Below, in pieces: positions 17,487 to 28,655 of a stretch of DNA of 64,000 bases; position 1 is the first letter of the stretch; every line of letters begins with the position of its first letter. The translations under genes and the position numbers were made by a program. The DNA lies in contig CAXNKG010000004.1 in NCBI GenBank assembly GCA_964202965.1, positions 67,861-131,860 on the forward strand, given 5' to 3'. The notes beneath the pieces are model-generated. The model was not told where the DNA came from and did not search any database. It worked only from the letters and a program-made list of their open reading frames with translations. This stretch comes from CAXNKG01 sp964202965. GTDB taxonomy: Bacteria > Acidobacteriota > Vicinamibacteria > Vicinamibacterales > UBA2999.

Positions 17487-18011
17487 ATGTCACTGCATCT
17501 GGATCGCAGAGAACTTCTCAAGACATTTGCCTGGGGGAGCGTCGCCGTGGGAGCGGGCGGCGCCATCACGTCCATCGCGCCGGCGTGGGCCCAGACCGGC
17601 ACGCCCAGGGCAGCCACGCCGCGTGTCAGCTTTCTGCGGGCGCCGCTCGCCAACGGCATCATCGTCCATGCGGGCGGCACAGCGATGGAGCTGTACCACA
17701 AGCATCCGCACGATCCGCGCGAGGAGGTCGTGCAGCCCGAAGACATCCGGCTGCAAACGCGCCTCGTTATGCGCAATCACAAGGAAATCCTCGACTGGAT
17801 GGGGCTCGGGTGGAGAAACGTCGTCCGGGTCTCGCGGTACCAACGTCGGATGGAGGAGACGAAACAGATCGACGAGGTGCTGGCCAGCTATTTCAAGGAC
17901 TGGCGCCCTGCCGTGACGATTTACCAGGTCGATGGTCTTTCATCGCCCCAGGCCCGATTGGAAATCGATCTCTGGGTCATGCCCAGCGAGACTCGAGTAG
18001 CGCCGACATAG
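17487..18011 (+). CDS. Tat-exported RidA/YjgF-like protein
   Basis: 174 residues, with a strong AAGGAGGAGG ribosome site. The N-terminus is a Tat-type signal (DRRELLKTFAWGSVAVGAGG, ending PAWAQ). Residues 45-165 follow the RidA fold: LANGIIVHAGGTAMEL, EDIRLQTRLVMRNHKEILDWMGLGWRNVVRVSRY, KDWRPAVTIYQVDGL and ARLEIDLWV. By hand alignment the arginine that RidA uses for imine deamination is replaced by valine (PAVTIYQV), so it may bind rather than hydrolyse. Export of a RidA-fold protein next to a TonB receptor is unusual. Confidence 0.72.
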   Translation: MSLHLDRRELLKTFAWGSVAVGAGGAITSIAPAWAQTGTPRAATPRVSFLRAPLANGIIVHAGGTAMELYHKHPHDPREEVVQPEDIRLQTRLVMRNHKEILDWMGLGWRNVVRVSRYQRRMEETKQIDEVLASYFKDWRPAVTIYQVDGLSSPQARLEIDLWVMPSETRVAPT

Positions 18012-18040
18012 GAACCGCTTCACAGGAAAGGTGATACGCG

Positions 18041-18889
18041 ATGGCACAGGCAACTCCCGGAACGATCAAGGGGATCGACCCCATCTTTCCACGGCCGGAA
18101 GTGACCGAGCGCCTGGCGTTCGCTCCTGGCATCAGAGTCAGCAGCGACTGGGACGTGCTCTACATCTCAGGGATCAGCGCCTACCCGCCGGACGTCGACC
18201 CGTGGAACCCCGGCGCCTTCACGTTGCCCGCGGACCCCGCGGCGCGAGGCAAGATGGCCACGGACAACCTTGACCGCGTGCTGACGGCGGCCGGCGCCAC
18301 CTGGGAGCACATCATCATGCAGGTGAGCTACGCGGCCCCCGGAGGCGGTGGCGTTGACTTCCGCGCGAAGATGGGCGATTGGCGTCCGTGCAGCACCAGC
18401 CTGCGGGTCAACGATACCGGGATTCCCGGCGCCAACGTGCTCTATCAGATCACCGCGGTCGCACCCCGAAGGCCGCCGGCGGCCAAAGGCACGGTGCCAG
18501 GCGTCGAGCCGATCCTGTCGCGGCCCGAGATGATGTTCGCACCGGCCGTAAAGGTCGGCAGCAGCATGGATCTCGTGTATTTCTCGAGCATCACCGCGTA
18601 TCCAGTGGACGTTGACCCCTGGAACGCGGGCAACTTCAAGCTTCCGGACGATGTCGACGCGCAGGAGAAGATGGTCGTCGACAATCTCGAGCGGATGCTG
18701 AAGGCGGCCGGCCTAGGCTGGCAGCACACCGTGCTCGTCGCGCGGACTGGCGAGGTGGGGCGAACCAATCATCTGCGGGACCGAATGGGCACCTGGCGTC
18801 CGGCCGGCACCCGTCGCGCGGTGAGTACCGGCGTTCCCGGCGCGAGAGTGATGTACGAGATCACCGCGGCTGCGCCGCGACGGGCGTAA
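18041..18889 (+). CDS. Tandem two-domain RidA/YjgF-like protein
   Basis: 282 residues made of two similar halves: IFPRPEVTERLAFAPGIRVSSDWDVLYISGISAYPPDVDPWNPGAF in shortened form at 14-60 and ILSRPEMMFAPAVKVGSSMDLVYFSSITAYPVDVDPWNAGNF at 158-200. Each is followed by a helix (MATDNLDRVLTAAG; MVVDNLERMLKAAG) and a closing strand (YQITAVAP; YEITAAAP). No signal peptide is seen. In both halves the usual RidA arginine position holds a small residue (PCST, PAGT). It sits 29 bases after the exported RidA-like gene. Function unknown; a binding or catalytic role on a reactive imported compound is a guess. Confidence 0.68.
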   Translation: MAQATPGTIKGIDPIFPRPEVTERLAFAPGIRVSSDWDVLYISGISAYPPDVDPWNPGAFTLPADPAARGKMATDNLDRVLTAAGATWEHIIMQVSYAAPGGGGVDFRAKMGDWRPCSTSLRVNDTGIPGANVLYQITAVAPRRPPAAKGTVPGVEPILSRPEMMFAPAVKVGSSMDLVYFSSITAYPVDVDPWNAGNFKLPDDVDAQEKMVVDNLERMLKAAGLGWQHTVLVARTGEVGRTNHLRDRMGTWRPAGTRRAVSTGVPGARVMYEITAAAPRRA

Positions 18890-18903
18890 ACCCGGACATG
18901 CCA

Positions 18904-18934
18904 GGGGCTTCGCTTCGGTAGCGCGCGAAGCCCC
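18904..18934 (+). terminator. Stem-loop terminator after the receptor/RidA operon
   Basis: Perfect 10-bp stem GGGGCTTCGC (18904-18913) with GCGAAGCCCC (18925-18934), 11-base loop, 15 bases after the last stop. The following T-tract is weak (TCGCTCTT), so efficiency is uncertain. Confidence 0.6.
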
Positions 18935-19203
18935 AGGGTCGCTCTTACCGCCGTCCAACCCGTTTGGCCTCGACGATGACGCCAGCTGTGGAAAGGGGAG
19001 AGGGGGCGTCAGGGTCGCCGAAGCGGCCTTGAACTAAACCGCTTCGCGGTAGGCGGTAGACCGACGCGCTGATCCCCACCTCGCGCGCCCGGGGTATCCC
19101 ACCGATTCGCTTTCAGACAGTTCGCCCTTCCCGCTGACCCTTTCAGTGCAGGAGTGCGCGGTCTGCCGTCAAGTCGTGAATGAGGATTTAAAAGGGGACA
19201 GTA
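18935..19203. other. Non-coding spacer without a recognised gene
   Basis: This convergent spacer holds no credible ORF. Visible items are a small hairpin AACCGCTTCGCGGT near 19038 and, at its right end, the long form of the recurring gene-end motif. The rest shows no tRNA, riboswitch or repeat array that I can recognise. Confidence 0.6.
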
Positions 19204-19223
19204 TTAAATGACCCCCGACCCCA
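19190..19223 (-). repeat. Recurring gene-end motif, copy 3 (longest)
   Basis: On the minus strand TGGGGTCGGGGGTCATTT (19223-19206) encodes the last codons and stop of the DppC-like permease (MGSGVI then TAA). It continues as AATACTGTCCCCTTTT, which the other two copies lack. The shape is that of a REP-like or end-invading repeat. Confidence 0.8.
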
Positions 19224-20013
19224 TTTTTTCGGCGGGGTCCAGCGCATCCCGTAGCCCATCTCCGAGAAAATTGAACCCAAGCACGAGGATGGCAATCGCC
19301 AGTCCCGGGAACACCGTGAGGTGCGGGGCGTCCAGCAGGTGGCCGCGTCCGTAATTCAGCATCGTTCCCCAACTCGGCGTCGGCGGCTGCACGCCGAGGC
19401 CCAGGAAGCTGAGAGCCGCCTCCGCCAGAATCGCCCCGCCCATCCCGAGCGTTGCCTGCACCGTCACCGCGGGCAGCGTCGTCGGAATCACGTGGCGCAG
19501 GAGGATGCGGGGCGTCGACGCGCCGAGCGCCCGCGCCGCTTGGACAAACTCCAGCTCGCGCGACCGCAGCACCTGGCCGCGCACGAGACGCGCGTAGCCG
19601 ACCCACCCAATCACCGACAGCGCGAGGACGACGTTTGTCAGACTCGGCCCCAGGACCGCCACGAGCGCAATGGCGAGCAGGAGACCAGGGAAGGCCAGCA
19701 GGACGTCGACGACGCGGCTGATCGCCTCATCGACGCGCCCGCCGAAGTAGCCGGCGATGGAGCCGAGCAGGATCCCAATCACCGACGACACACCGACCAC
19801 GACAATGCCAACGAGCAGCGAAATGCGCGCGCCCGAGAGAACCCGCGCGAAGATGTCGCGGCCGAGCTCATCGAGGCCGAACCAGTGGGCGTCCGTGGGC
19901 CCTTCGAGCCGAAGTGCGAGCTCCTGGGCAGCAGGGTCGAACGGCGACAGCCACGGACCGAAGATCGCCGCGAGCACTGCGACGAGCACGACCGCCGCAC
20001 CGGCCCTACTCAT
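19204..20013 (-). CDS. ABC-transporter permease, DppC/OppC type
   Basis: 269 residues with five to six membrane segments and the binding-protein-dependent permease core. It begins with the OppC_N-like AAIFGPWLSPFDPAAQ, then HWFGLDELGRDIFARVLSGARISL, and has the EAA loop FVQAARALGASTPRILLRHVIPTTLP. It ends FNFLGDGLRDALDP followed by AEKMGSGVI, whose last six codons plus stop come from the recurring 17-base motif. The start overlaps dppB by eight bases. No substrate-binding protein or ATPase gene is adjacent, so its partners must be encoded elsewhere. Confidence 0.9.
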   Translation of the reverse strand: MSRAGAAVVLVAVLAAIFGPWLSPFDPAAQELALRLEGPTDAHWFGLDELGRDIFARVLSGARISLLVGIVVVGVSSVIGILLGSIAGYFGGRVDEAISRVVDVLLAFPGLLLAIALVAVLGPSLTNVVLALSVIGWVGYARLVRGQVLRSRELEFVQAARALGASTPRILLRHVIPTTLPAVTVQATLGMGGAILAEAALSFLGLGVQPPTPSWGTMLNYGRGHLLDAPHLTVFPGLAIAILVLGFNFLGDGLRDALDPAEKMGSGVI

Positions 20014-20926
20014 AGCGAATGCGGGGATCGAGCACGCCGTACACGAGGTCGGTGAGCAGGTTCATGCCGACATAGGTCACGGCGATGAACAGGATGCACC
20101 CCTGCACGAGCGGATAGTCGCGAAAGCCGATGGACTGAATGAGCAGCCGGCCGATCCCGGGCCACGCGAAGATCGTTTCCGTAATGACCGCGCCGGTCAG
20201 CACGGCGCCGAACTGCAGCCCGATCAGCGTGACGACAGGGATCAGGCTGTTGCGGAAGGCGTGGCGGAGGACGGCGCGGAGCCGCGACACGCCGCGGGCG
20301 CGCGCCGCCTGCACGTACGGCTCGCGCAGCTCTTCGAGCAGCGACGCGCGCGTCATGCGCGCGAGGATCGCCGCAAGCGCGGCGCCGAGCGAGATTGCCG
20401 GCAGAAGGAGGTGACTCAGCGTGCCCCGCCCCGACACAGGCAGCCAGCCGAGCTCCACGGCGAAGACCAGCGCGAGCAGCGGCCCGAGCCAGAAGTTCGG
20501 CACCGACACCCCCGTCAGCGCCAGCGTCGTCGCCGCGTGGTCCACGAACGTCCCGCGGCCGACGGCTGCGATGATCCCCAGCGGGAGCGCCACGCCAATC
20601 GACACGATCATCGCCGCCCCCGCCAGTTCCAGCGTCGCCGGAAGCCGGTCGAGAATCGCCTGCGTGACCGGCTCGTCGGTTCGCAGCGACCTGCCCAGAT
20701 CGCCGCGAAGGGCCCCGCGAAGAAATCCTCCGTACTGCTCGAGGAGCGGCTGGTCGAGGCCGAGGCGTTCGCGCAGCGCCTGCACGTCCTCCTCCGACGC
20801 CGTTTCGCCCAGCATCGCCTGGGCGGGATCGCCCGGGATGAAATGAATGAGCGCAAACACAAGGGTCGCGACGCCCAGGAGGACCGGGATCGTCAGCGCA
20901 AGCCGCCGCGCGAGGTAACGAAGCAC
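20006..20926 (-). CDS. ABC-transporter permease, DppB/OppB type
   Basis: 306 residues: the typical start LRYLARRLALTIPVLLGVATLVFALIHFIPGDPA, then LGLDQPLLEQYGGFL, six membrane segments and the EAA loop YVQAARARGVSRLRAVLRHAFRNSLIP, ending DLVYGVLDPRIRYE. It pairs with the DppC-like product to form the channel of a peptide/nickel-type importer. The start is three bases after the stop of the PQQ dehydrogenase gene, so both are probably one transcript. Confidence 0.91.
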   Translation of the reverse strand: MLRYLARRLALTIPVLLGVATLVFALIHFIPGDPAQAMLGETASEEDVQALRERLGLDQPLLEQYGGFLRGALRGDLGRSLRTDEPVTQAILDRLPATLELAGAAMIVSIGVALPLGIIAAVGRGTFVDHAATTLALTGVSVPNFWLGPLLALVFAVELGWLPVSGRGTLSHLLLPAISLGAALAAILARMTRASLLEELREPYVQAARARGVSRLRAVLRHAFRNSLIPVVTLIGLQFGAVLTGAVITETIFAWPGIGRLLIQSIGFRDYPLVQGCILFIAVTYVGMNLLTDLVYGVLDPRIRYE

Positions 20927-20929
20927 GCG

Positions 20930-23080
20930 CTAGTTGTCGAGTTCGAAGACGTACAGCGCGTTGCCGGTGCTGGGATGCCGGATGTCTGGCGCGATGGCGC
21001 TCGGAACGTTTCTCGGGCTGCCGCCGCCCAGGCCCGTGGTCACCGCAATGTACTGCTTGCCTGCCGCGGTGAACGACACCGGGAAGCCCTGCACTGATGT
21101 GCCCAGCCGCGACTGCCACAGCACCTTGCCCGTCCGCACGTCGTACGCCCTGAAGTACCGGTCGATATCGCCGGCAAACACGAGGCCCCCGCCGGTGGAC
21201 AGCGCCGCGGTGAGAAACGGGGCGCGCTGCTCGATCTTCCAGACTTCGCGCATCGTGTTCACGTCGAACGCCGCCAGCTTCCCGATGTTGCCATTCGTCC
21301 CCGGCATCTCGGAAAACTTCCGGTCACCGGCCGTGCCGCCGGACCCCTCGACAAACTCCACCTTGCGGCCGGACATCTCCATGCACGACTGGGCGAGCGG
21401 AATAATCATGAGCTGTGTTTCGGGGTGATAGCTCATGGCATGCCAGTTATGGCCGCCCTCCGTGCTCGGGCACGCCTGCACCCACTCGCCCACCTGCGCA
21501 GACATGATTTGCGCGCGATAGCGCGGCACACCCGACTCGGGATCGATGCGATCGAAGATGTTCTGGTACACCGTCTCTTTGTACGACACAAACTCGCCGC
21601 TCGGGCGATCGAGCTTCCAGAGAATTCCGGGTTTGCCGATCGTGAACACGAACTTGCGGGCACCAACGTCCACGAGGACCCGCTCGTAGACTTCATCAAG
21701 GTCGAGCGACTCACCAGGCGAATGCTGGTAGTACCACTCGAGTCGGCCGGTATCCGGACGCAGCGCGACGGTCGTGCTCGTGTAGAGCGCACGGTCGGTG
21801 GCCTTCATGGCGCGGCTGGCAGCCACCCATGGCTTGGCCTGGGCGACGCCCCAGAACGTCAGATCAAGATCGGGATCGTAGCTGCCCGTTATCCACGTCT
21901 CGCCGCCTTTGCGATATTCGTTCGGGCGATTGGCCCACGTGTCGCCCCCCGGCTCGCCGCTCTGCGCCACCGTATTGAACTTCCACGCGAGCGCGCCCGT
22001 CTCGGCGTCGTAGGCGCTGATGTAGCAACGCTCGGGCCCGAAGCTCTCGCAGCGCGACAGCCCCTGAATCACCTTTCCCTTGATCACGATGGGACCGCTC
22101 GTGTTGGTGAACCCCTTGTCGCGATCGGCGACTGCCGTGGTCCAGACCTGAGCGCCGGTGCGAGCGCTGAGCGCGACCAGCCGCGCGTCGGTGGTTGCGA
22201 CGAACAGCTTGTCCTGGTACAACGCCATGCTGCGCATCGCGCCCTGCCCGATGATGGCCTCCGGCCCGACGCTGTGCTCCCAGATCAGGTCACCAGATGC
22301 CCCATCCAGCGCCTGCACCACGTTGCCGGTGTTGTAAAGGTAGATGACCCCGTTATGGACGATGGGCGTCGGCTCGCTGGCGCCGCCTTCCTTCATCGCC
22401 CACATCCACGCGAGCTTGAGCCGCGAGACGTTGCCGGCATTCACCTCCGTCAACGGGCTGTGGCTCCAGGCCTGATAGTTGCGCCGAACCATCAGCCAGT
22501 CGCCCGCCGGTGGATTGCGCAGCATGGCGTCCGTGACGGGCGTGAAATTCGGTACCTCGCCCTGCACCGTCAGCCCGCGCCCCGGCGGCCAGCTCGTCGG
22601 GATGCGCGGTCCGACGGATGCCGGCAGGATGGCCTGGGACGCCGCCACCGGCCGCTGTCCCGTTGCCACGGATCCGATGGCCACGGCGGCTCCAGACGCC
22701 AGCGCCTGCGCGCCCGCCGGCGCACCATTCGACTGGAGAAGAAACGCGGTGACCGCGAGCGTCTGTTCCGCAGACAACCGGGGGCCGCCCGGCGGCATCG
22801 TCGCCTGGATGAACTCCGCGAGCTGCCCCACCGGCCGATCGCGCCAGACATTCATGAAGTTCACGCCCGCCAGCGGCGGTGCTTCATTCCCGCCACCCAT
22901 GTTGGCCTGGTGACAGCTCGCGCAGCTGGCCAGGTAGATCTGCTGGCCTGCGGCGGCCTGCGGCGCCGAGAACGCGCCGCCCGCCGGCGGCTGCTGGGCA
23001 GCCACCGTCACGAGCGCCGTGACGAACACCAGCGCGACAGCACAGCCCGCAGCGAACGACAATAGACGACGCGTGGTCAT
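20930..23080 (-). CDS. Exported quinohemoprotein: cytochrome c fused to a PQQ-dependent dehydrogenase
   Basis: 716 residues. The ATG at 23080 follows GAGGAGG; the open frame further upstream is not family-like. After a signal peptide (TTRRLLSFAAGCAVALVFV) comes a class I cytochrome c with CASCH at 53-57 and a Met ligand near 95 (ATMPPGGP). A PQQ eight-bladed propeller fills the rest: GDWLMVRRNYQAWSHSPLTEVN, GSYDPDLDLTFWGVAQAKPW, and WKIEQRAPFLTAALSTGGGLVFAGD. It should oxidise an alcohol or sugar in the periplasm. The heme domain is N-terminal, unlike type II alcohol dehydrogenases. Two cysteines (RCESFGPERC) could form a disulphide. Confidence 0.9.
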   Translation of the reverse strand: MTTRRLLSFAAGCAVALVFVTALVTVAAQQPPAGGAFSAPQAAAGQQIYLASCASCHQANMGGGNEAPPLAGVNFMNVWRDRPVGQLAEFIQATMPPGGPRLSAEQTLAVTAFLLQSNGAPAGAQALASGAAVAIGSVATGQRPVAASQAILPASVGPRIPTSWPPGRGLTVQGEVPNFTPVTDAMLRNPPAGDWLMVRRNYQAWSHSPLTEVNAGNVSRLKLAWMWAMKEGGASEPTPIVHNGVIYLYNTGNVVQALDGASGDLIWEHSVGPEAIIGQGAMRSMALYQDKLFVATTDARLVALSARTGAQVWTTAVADRDKGFTNTSGPIVIKGKVIQGLSRCESFGPERCYISAYDAETGALAWKFNTVAQSGEPGGDTWANRPNEYRKGGETWITGSYDPDLDLTFWGVAQAKPWVAASRAMKATDRALYTSTTVALRPDTGRLEWYYQHSPGESLDLDEVYERVLVDVGARKFVFTIGKPGILWKLDRPSGEFVSYKETVYQNIFDRIDPESGVPRYRAQIMSAQVGEWVQACPSTEGGHNWHAMSYHPETQLMIIPLAQSCMEMSGRKVEFVEGSGGTAGDRKFSEMPGTNGNIGKLAAFDVNTMREVWKIEQRAPFLTAALSTGGGLVFAGDIDRYFRAYDVRTGKVLWQSRLGTSVQGFPVSFTAAGKQYIAVTTGLGGGSPRNVPSAIAPDIRHPSTGNALYVFELDN

Positions 23081-23200
23081 CGGCTCCTCCTCGAAGTAAT
23101 TCCGCGAAAACAGGTGAATTATACGTGCGCATCTGACACATGGCGCGTCGGTGAGGCGTGAGGTACCATACACGCTCAGAACCTGACGACACCTGACTAT

Positions 23201-24628
23201 ATGAGGCTCCCTCCCCACTCAGAACGGGGCTCCGCACTCATCAGTGTCCTGCTGCTGCTAATGATGATGTCGGCGCTCACCGCCGCGTTCGCCGTCAGCG
23301 GTCATACCGAAACACTGGTCGTCCGCAACCATCAGACAGCGGCCCAGGCGCGCGCGGCTGCCGAAGCGGGCCTCAACTATGCCGCGCAGCAGACAATTGA
23401 GTGGCTCGCGCTGTGGCCGAACACCTATGGCACCGCGAGCCAGGCGGTCAACGCCATGCTCGATGATCCCGACATCGTCGGCTTCACTTTCTCGGTGGAC
23501 ACCCCGTTCGAAATATCCGGCGACGGCATCGAATATTTCGTCGCGCTGGTCGACGAGGATGACCCATCCCGCGGCGCGGCGGAGACGACGCTCGAAGAAG
23601 ACGATGACGCCGGCAACGATGAGGACGGCGATCCCGACAATGACGACAATCTGAGCGTCGTGATCCGGGCCGTCGGTCGCGGGCAGAGTAACGCCGCCGT
23701 CACGCTGGAGGCTATCGTCACACCGCTGAAATTGCCCGCGATCATCACCGACGGCGATCTCACGGTGTCCGGCAGCGTGGATATCGTCGCCGGCAACAAC
23801 GGCGGGGTGCACTCGAACGGCAACCTGTCGATGTCGAATACGAGTAACGTCACCGGCATCAACCCCGACGACCCACTGGATCTGGTCGGCGGCCTCGCGA
23901 ACGGGACCGCGACGTCGTCGGGGACCTACACCGAGGGGATTGGGACGGTCACCACGGGGAGCAATGGTGGTGGGTATTCGGTGAAAACACTGCCGAAAGT
24001 CGAGGCCAGCTTCTATCGGCCCTGGGCCGATTACATCCTCGAATCGACCGGCCAGCTCACCTGCGCCAAGGCCGGCGGGTGCACGATCGGAGCGACGACT
24101 CACGCCAACAGCGCCACCATCTGCGATGCATCGTCCAATCCGCACAACCAGTGCCGCGCGAACTTCGGGTGGGTCTACGACGACGGCGACCTGAGCTGGA
24201 CGATGAATCTCAACAGCCCGAACTACCCCGACGGCACGTTCTACGTCGAGGGCCCCGCCAGCATCAGCGGCAGCCCGGGGAGCGCCGTGGACCCGATCAA
24301 TCTCACGCTGTTTGCCGAGGGCTCGATCGATATCAGCGGCGCCGCGAACCTGACGCCGGACAGCACCGAAATCCTGTTCGTGACCGACGGAGACCTGCAG
24401 ATCACCGGCAACTTCAACATGCCGCTGGCCGAGGGGCAGATCCTGATTCACGAGCAGGTGCGCATCAATGCGAGCGCCGTCGTCATCCTCGGCCAGATCA
24501 TCGTGGAGGATGCCGAAGACGAGGACGACCTGGTGACAGCCAACTCCATCCAGGGGCTGTTCCTCTCTTACACGGGCGGCGTCGGCAACACGATCTTCAG
24601 CGTCAGCGGCTGGCGCGAAGTCAGATAA
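23201..24628 (+). CDS. PilX-like type IV pilin/pseudopilin-associated protein with acidic insert
   Basis: 475 residues. The N-terminus RGSALISVLLLLMMMSALTAAFAVSG followed by AAQARAAAEAGLNYA is the PilX-type hydrophobic helix and its amphipathic continuation. A strongly acidic segment (EEDDDAGNDEDGDPDNDDN, about 132-150) could bind calcium. The C-terminal half is beta-rich with Gly/Ser/Asn-rich repeats (SGSVDIVAGNNGGVHSNGNL; SISGSPGSAVDP; SIDISGAANLTPDS). No other pilus genes are in the window. It is divergent from the PQQ dehydrogenase, and a DUF442-type gene follows after eight bases. The exact start is uncertain. Confidence 0.66.
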   Translation: MRLPPHSERGSALISVLLLLMMMSALTAAFAVSGHTETLVVRNHQTAAQARAAAEAGLNYAAQQTIEWLALWPNTYGTASQAVNAMLDDPDIVGFTFSVDTPFEISGDGIEYFVALVDEDDPSRGAAETTLEEDDDAGNDEDGDPDNDDNLSVVIRAVGRGQSNAAVTLEAIVTPLKLPAIITDGDLTVSGSVDIVAGNNGGVHSNGNLSMSNTSNVTGINPDDPLDLVGGLANGTATSSGTYTEGIGTVTTGSNGGGYSVKTLPKVEASFYRPWADYILESTGQLTCAKAGGCTIGATTHANSATICDASSNPHNQCRANFGWVYDDGDLSWTMNLNSPNYPDGTFYVEGPASISGSPGSAVDPINLTLFAEGSIDISGAANLTPDSTEILFVTDGDLQITGNFNMPLAEGQILIHEQVRINASAVVILGQIIVEDAEDEDDLVTANSIQGLFLSYTGGVGNTIFSVSGWREVR

Positions 24629-24635
24629 GGATTTG

Positions 24636-25140
24636 ATGATGAACCCACGCGCCTTCTGTATCGTCCTCGCTGGATTGCTTGCGGGCACCACGGCATTGGC
24701 CCAGCAGGTCACGAAGAGAGAGATTTCCGGCATTTCGACGTTCGCCCAGGTCGAGTCGACCATCGCATGCGGAGGATCGACCACGCCCGAGGCGATTCGC
24801 GAAATCGGCAGGATGGGATTCAAGTCGGTCGTGAATCTGCGCCTGGCCAGCGAAGTCGGCGCGCGCGTCGACGAGGAAGGCGCGGAGGTGCGCGCCGCCG
24901 GGATGAAGTACGTCCACCTTCCCTTCAACATGCAGTCGCCCGACCCGAAGCTGGTGGACAACTTCATCGCCGCGGTCAGCGGCCCGGCCAACACGCCCAC
25001 GTACGTGCACTGTGCGGCCGGCGGCCGTGCGGCGGCGCTCTGGATGATCAAGCGGGTCAAGGCGGATGGCTGGTCCGTTGAGCGCGCGCTCACGGAAGCC
25101 AACGCCCTCGGCCTGAACGACCGCCTGCGCCCCTTCGCCC

Positions 25141-25166
<26 letters not shown>
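24636..25166 (+). CDS. Exported DUF442/beta-lactamase-hydrolase-like phosphatase-fold protein
   Basis: 176 residues; the ATG at 24636 follows AAGGA, after an in-frame TTG. A signal peptide (FCIVLAGLLAGTTALAQ) is followed by a rhodanese/tyrosine-phosphatase-like core: MGFKSVVNLRLASEVG, YVHLPFNMQSPDPKLVDNF, and the active loop YVHCAAGGRAAALWMI. The loop has the Cys-x4-Arg spacing of DUF442 proteins, one residue shorter than true tyrosine phosphatases. The substrate is unknown. The last 26 bases overlap the end of the convergent sigma-54 activator gene. Confidence 0.75.
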
Positions 25167-28002
<2,836 letters not shown>

Positions 28003-28149
28003 GGCATGGCCTGCTGCAAACGGAGCGACGCGCGGAAACAGGCCTAAACAGACCAACCCGCGCGCGCGGTGTGGAGTTTTTGCTGAGGGGACCGCCGTCG
28101 GGCGTCGCAGATTTCGGCGGGTCCGGGAGGACCCGCCCTGCACGCCGTC

Positions 28150-28617
28150 CTACTCGTTCACAGTCACCGTGATCGTCTGGCAGAGGCCTTCGATCGTCCG
28201 GTGGAGGTCGTCGCCGATCTGCAGCGTCAACCGGTGGCTGCCGGTCGGCAGCTGCATGTCGATCACGTTCTTCCCGTCGCCAAAATGGACCCACGGCGCC
28301 GCGCGCGGGATGGCCGTTCCGGGCGGGAGGCAGTCGGTATCGATGCCGACATGGTGATGCCCGAGCCCGGGCCGGGTCTCCGTGACGGTCCCCGCCGGCA
28401 CCGCGGCGATCTGAAAGTCTTCGGCCCCGAACTCGAGGCTGACCGGACTCTTCACCGCCGCGCCGTCCTGCGGCTGCACGAAGAACACGCGGGGCCCTGC
28501 GGGTTGAGGTGTGGCTTCAGGTGCGGGTTCAGGCGCACTGCCCCCGCACGCCGCGCACAGGAGCGCCACCGGGAAGACGACCAGACACGCCGTACGCACA
28601 ATCATCGCTGTCCGCAT
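28150..28617 (-). CDS. DUF4399 lipoprotein
   Basis: 155 residues from the ATG at 28617. The lipobox LLCAAC marks it as a lipoprotein, followed by a Pro/Glu-rich linker. The DUF4399 pattern is clear: VFFVQPQDGAAVKSPVSLEFG, GHHHVGIDTDCLPP, WVHFGDGKNVIDMQLPTG and HRLTLQIGDDLHR, ending ITVTVNE. The conserved HHH cluster suggests metal binding, but the family function is unknown. It is divergent from aroC, with a 38-base spacer. Confidence 0.8.
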   Translation of the reverse strand: MRTAMIVRTACLVVFPVALLCAACGGSAPEPAPEATPQPAGPRVFFVQPQDGAAVKSPVSLEFGAEDFQIAAVPAGTVTETRPGLGHHHVGIDTDCLPPGTAIPRAAPWVHFGDGKNVIDMQLPTGSHRLTLQIGDDLHRTIEGLCQTITVTVNE

Positions 28618-28655
28618 AGTGGCGAGAGTGTACATCAAAGTAAAATGACTGAAGC

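Noticed and set aside
19757..21097. A 446-codon open frame antisense to dppB and dppC
   Set aside because: It spans two real genes and their junction; translation is Arg/Gln-rich shadow.
23258..25102. A 614-codon minus-strand frame over the PilX-like and DUF442 genes
   Set aside because: Both plus-strand genes have signal peptides and family motifs; the minus frame has none.
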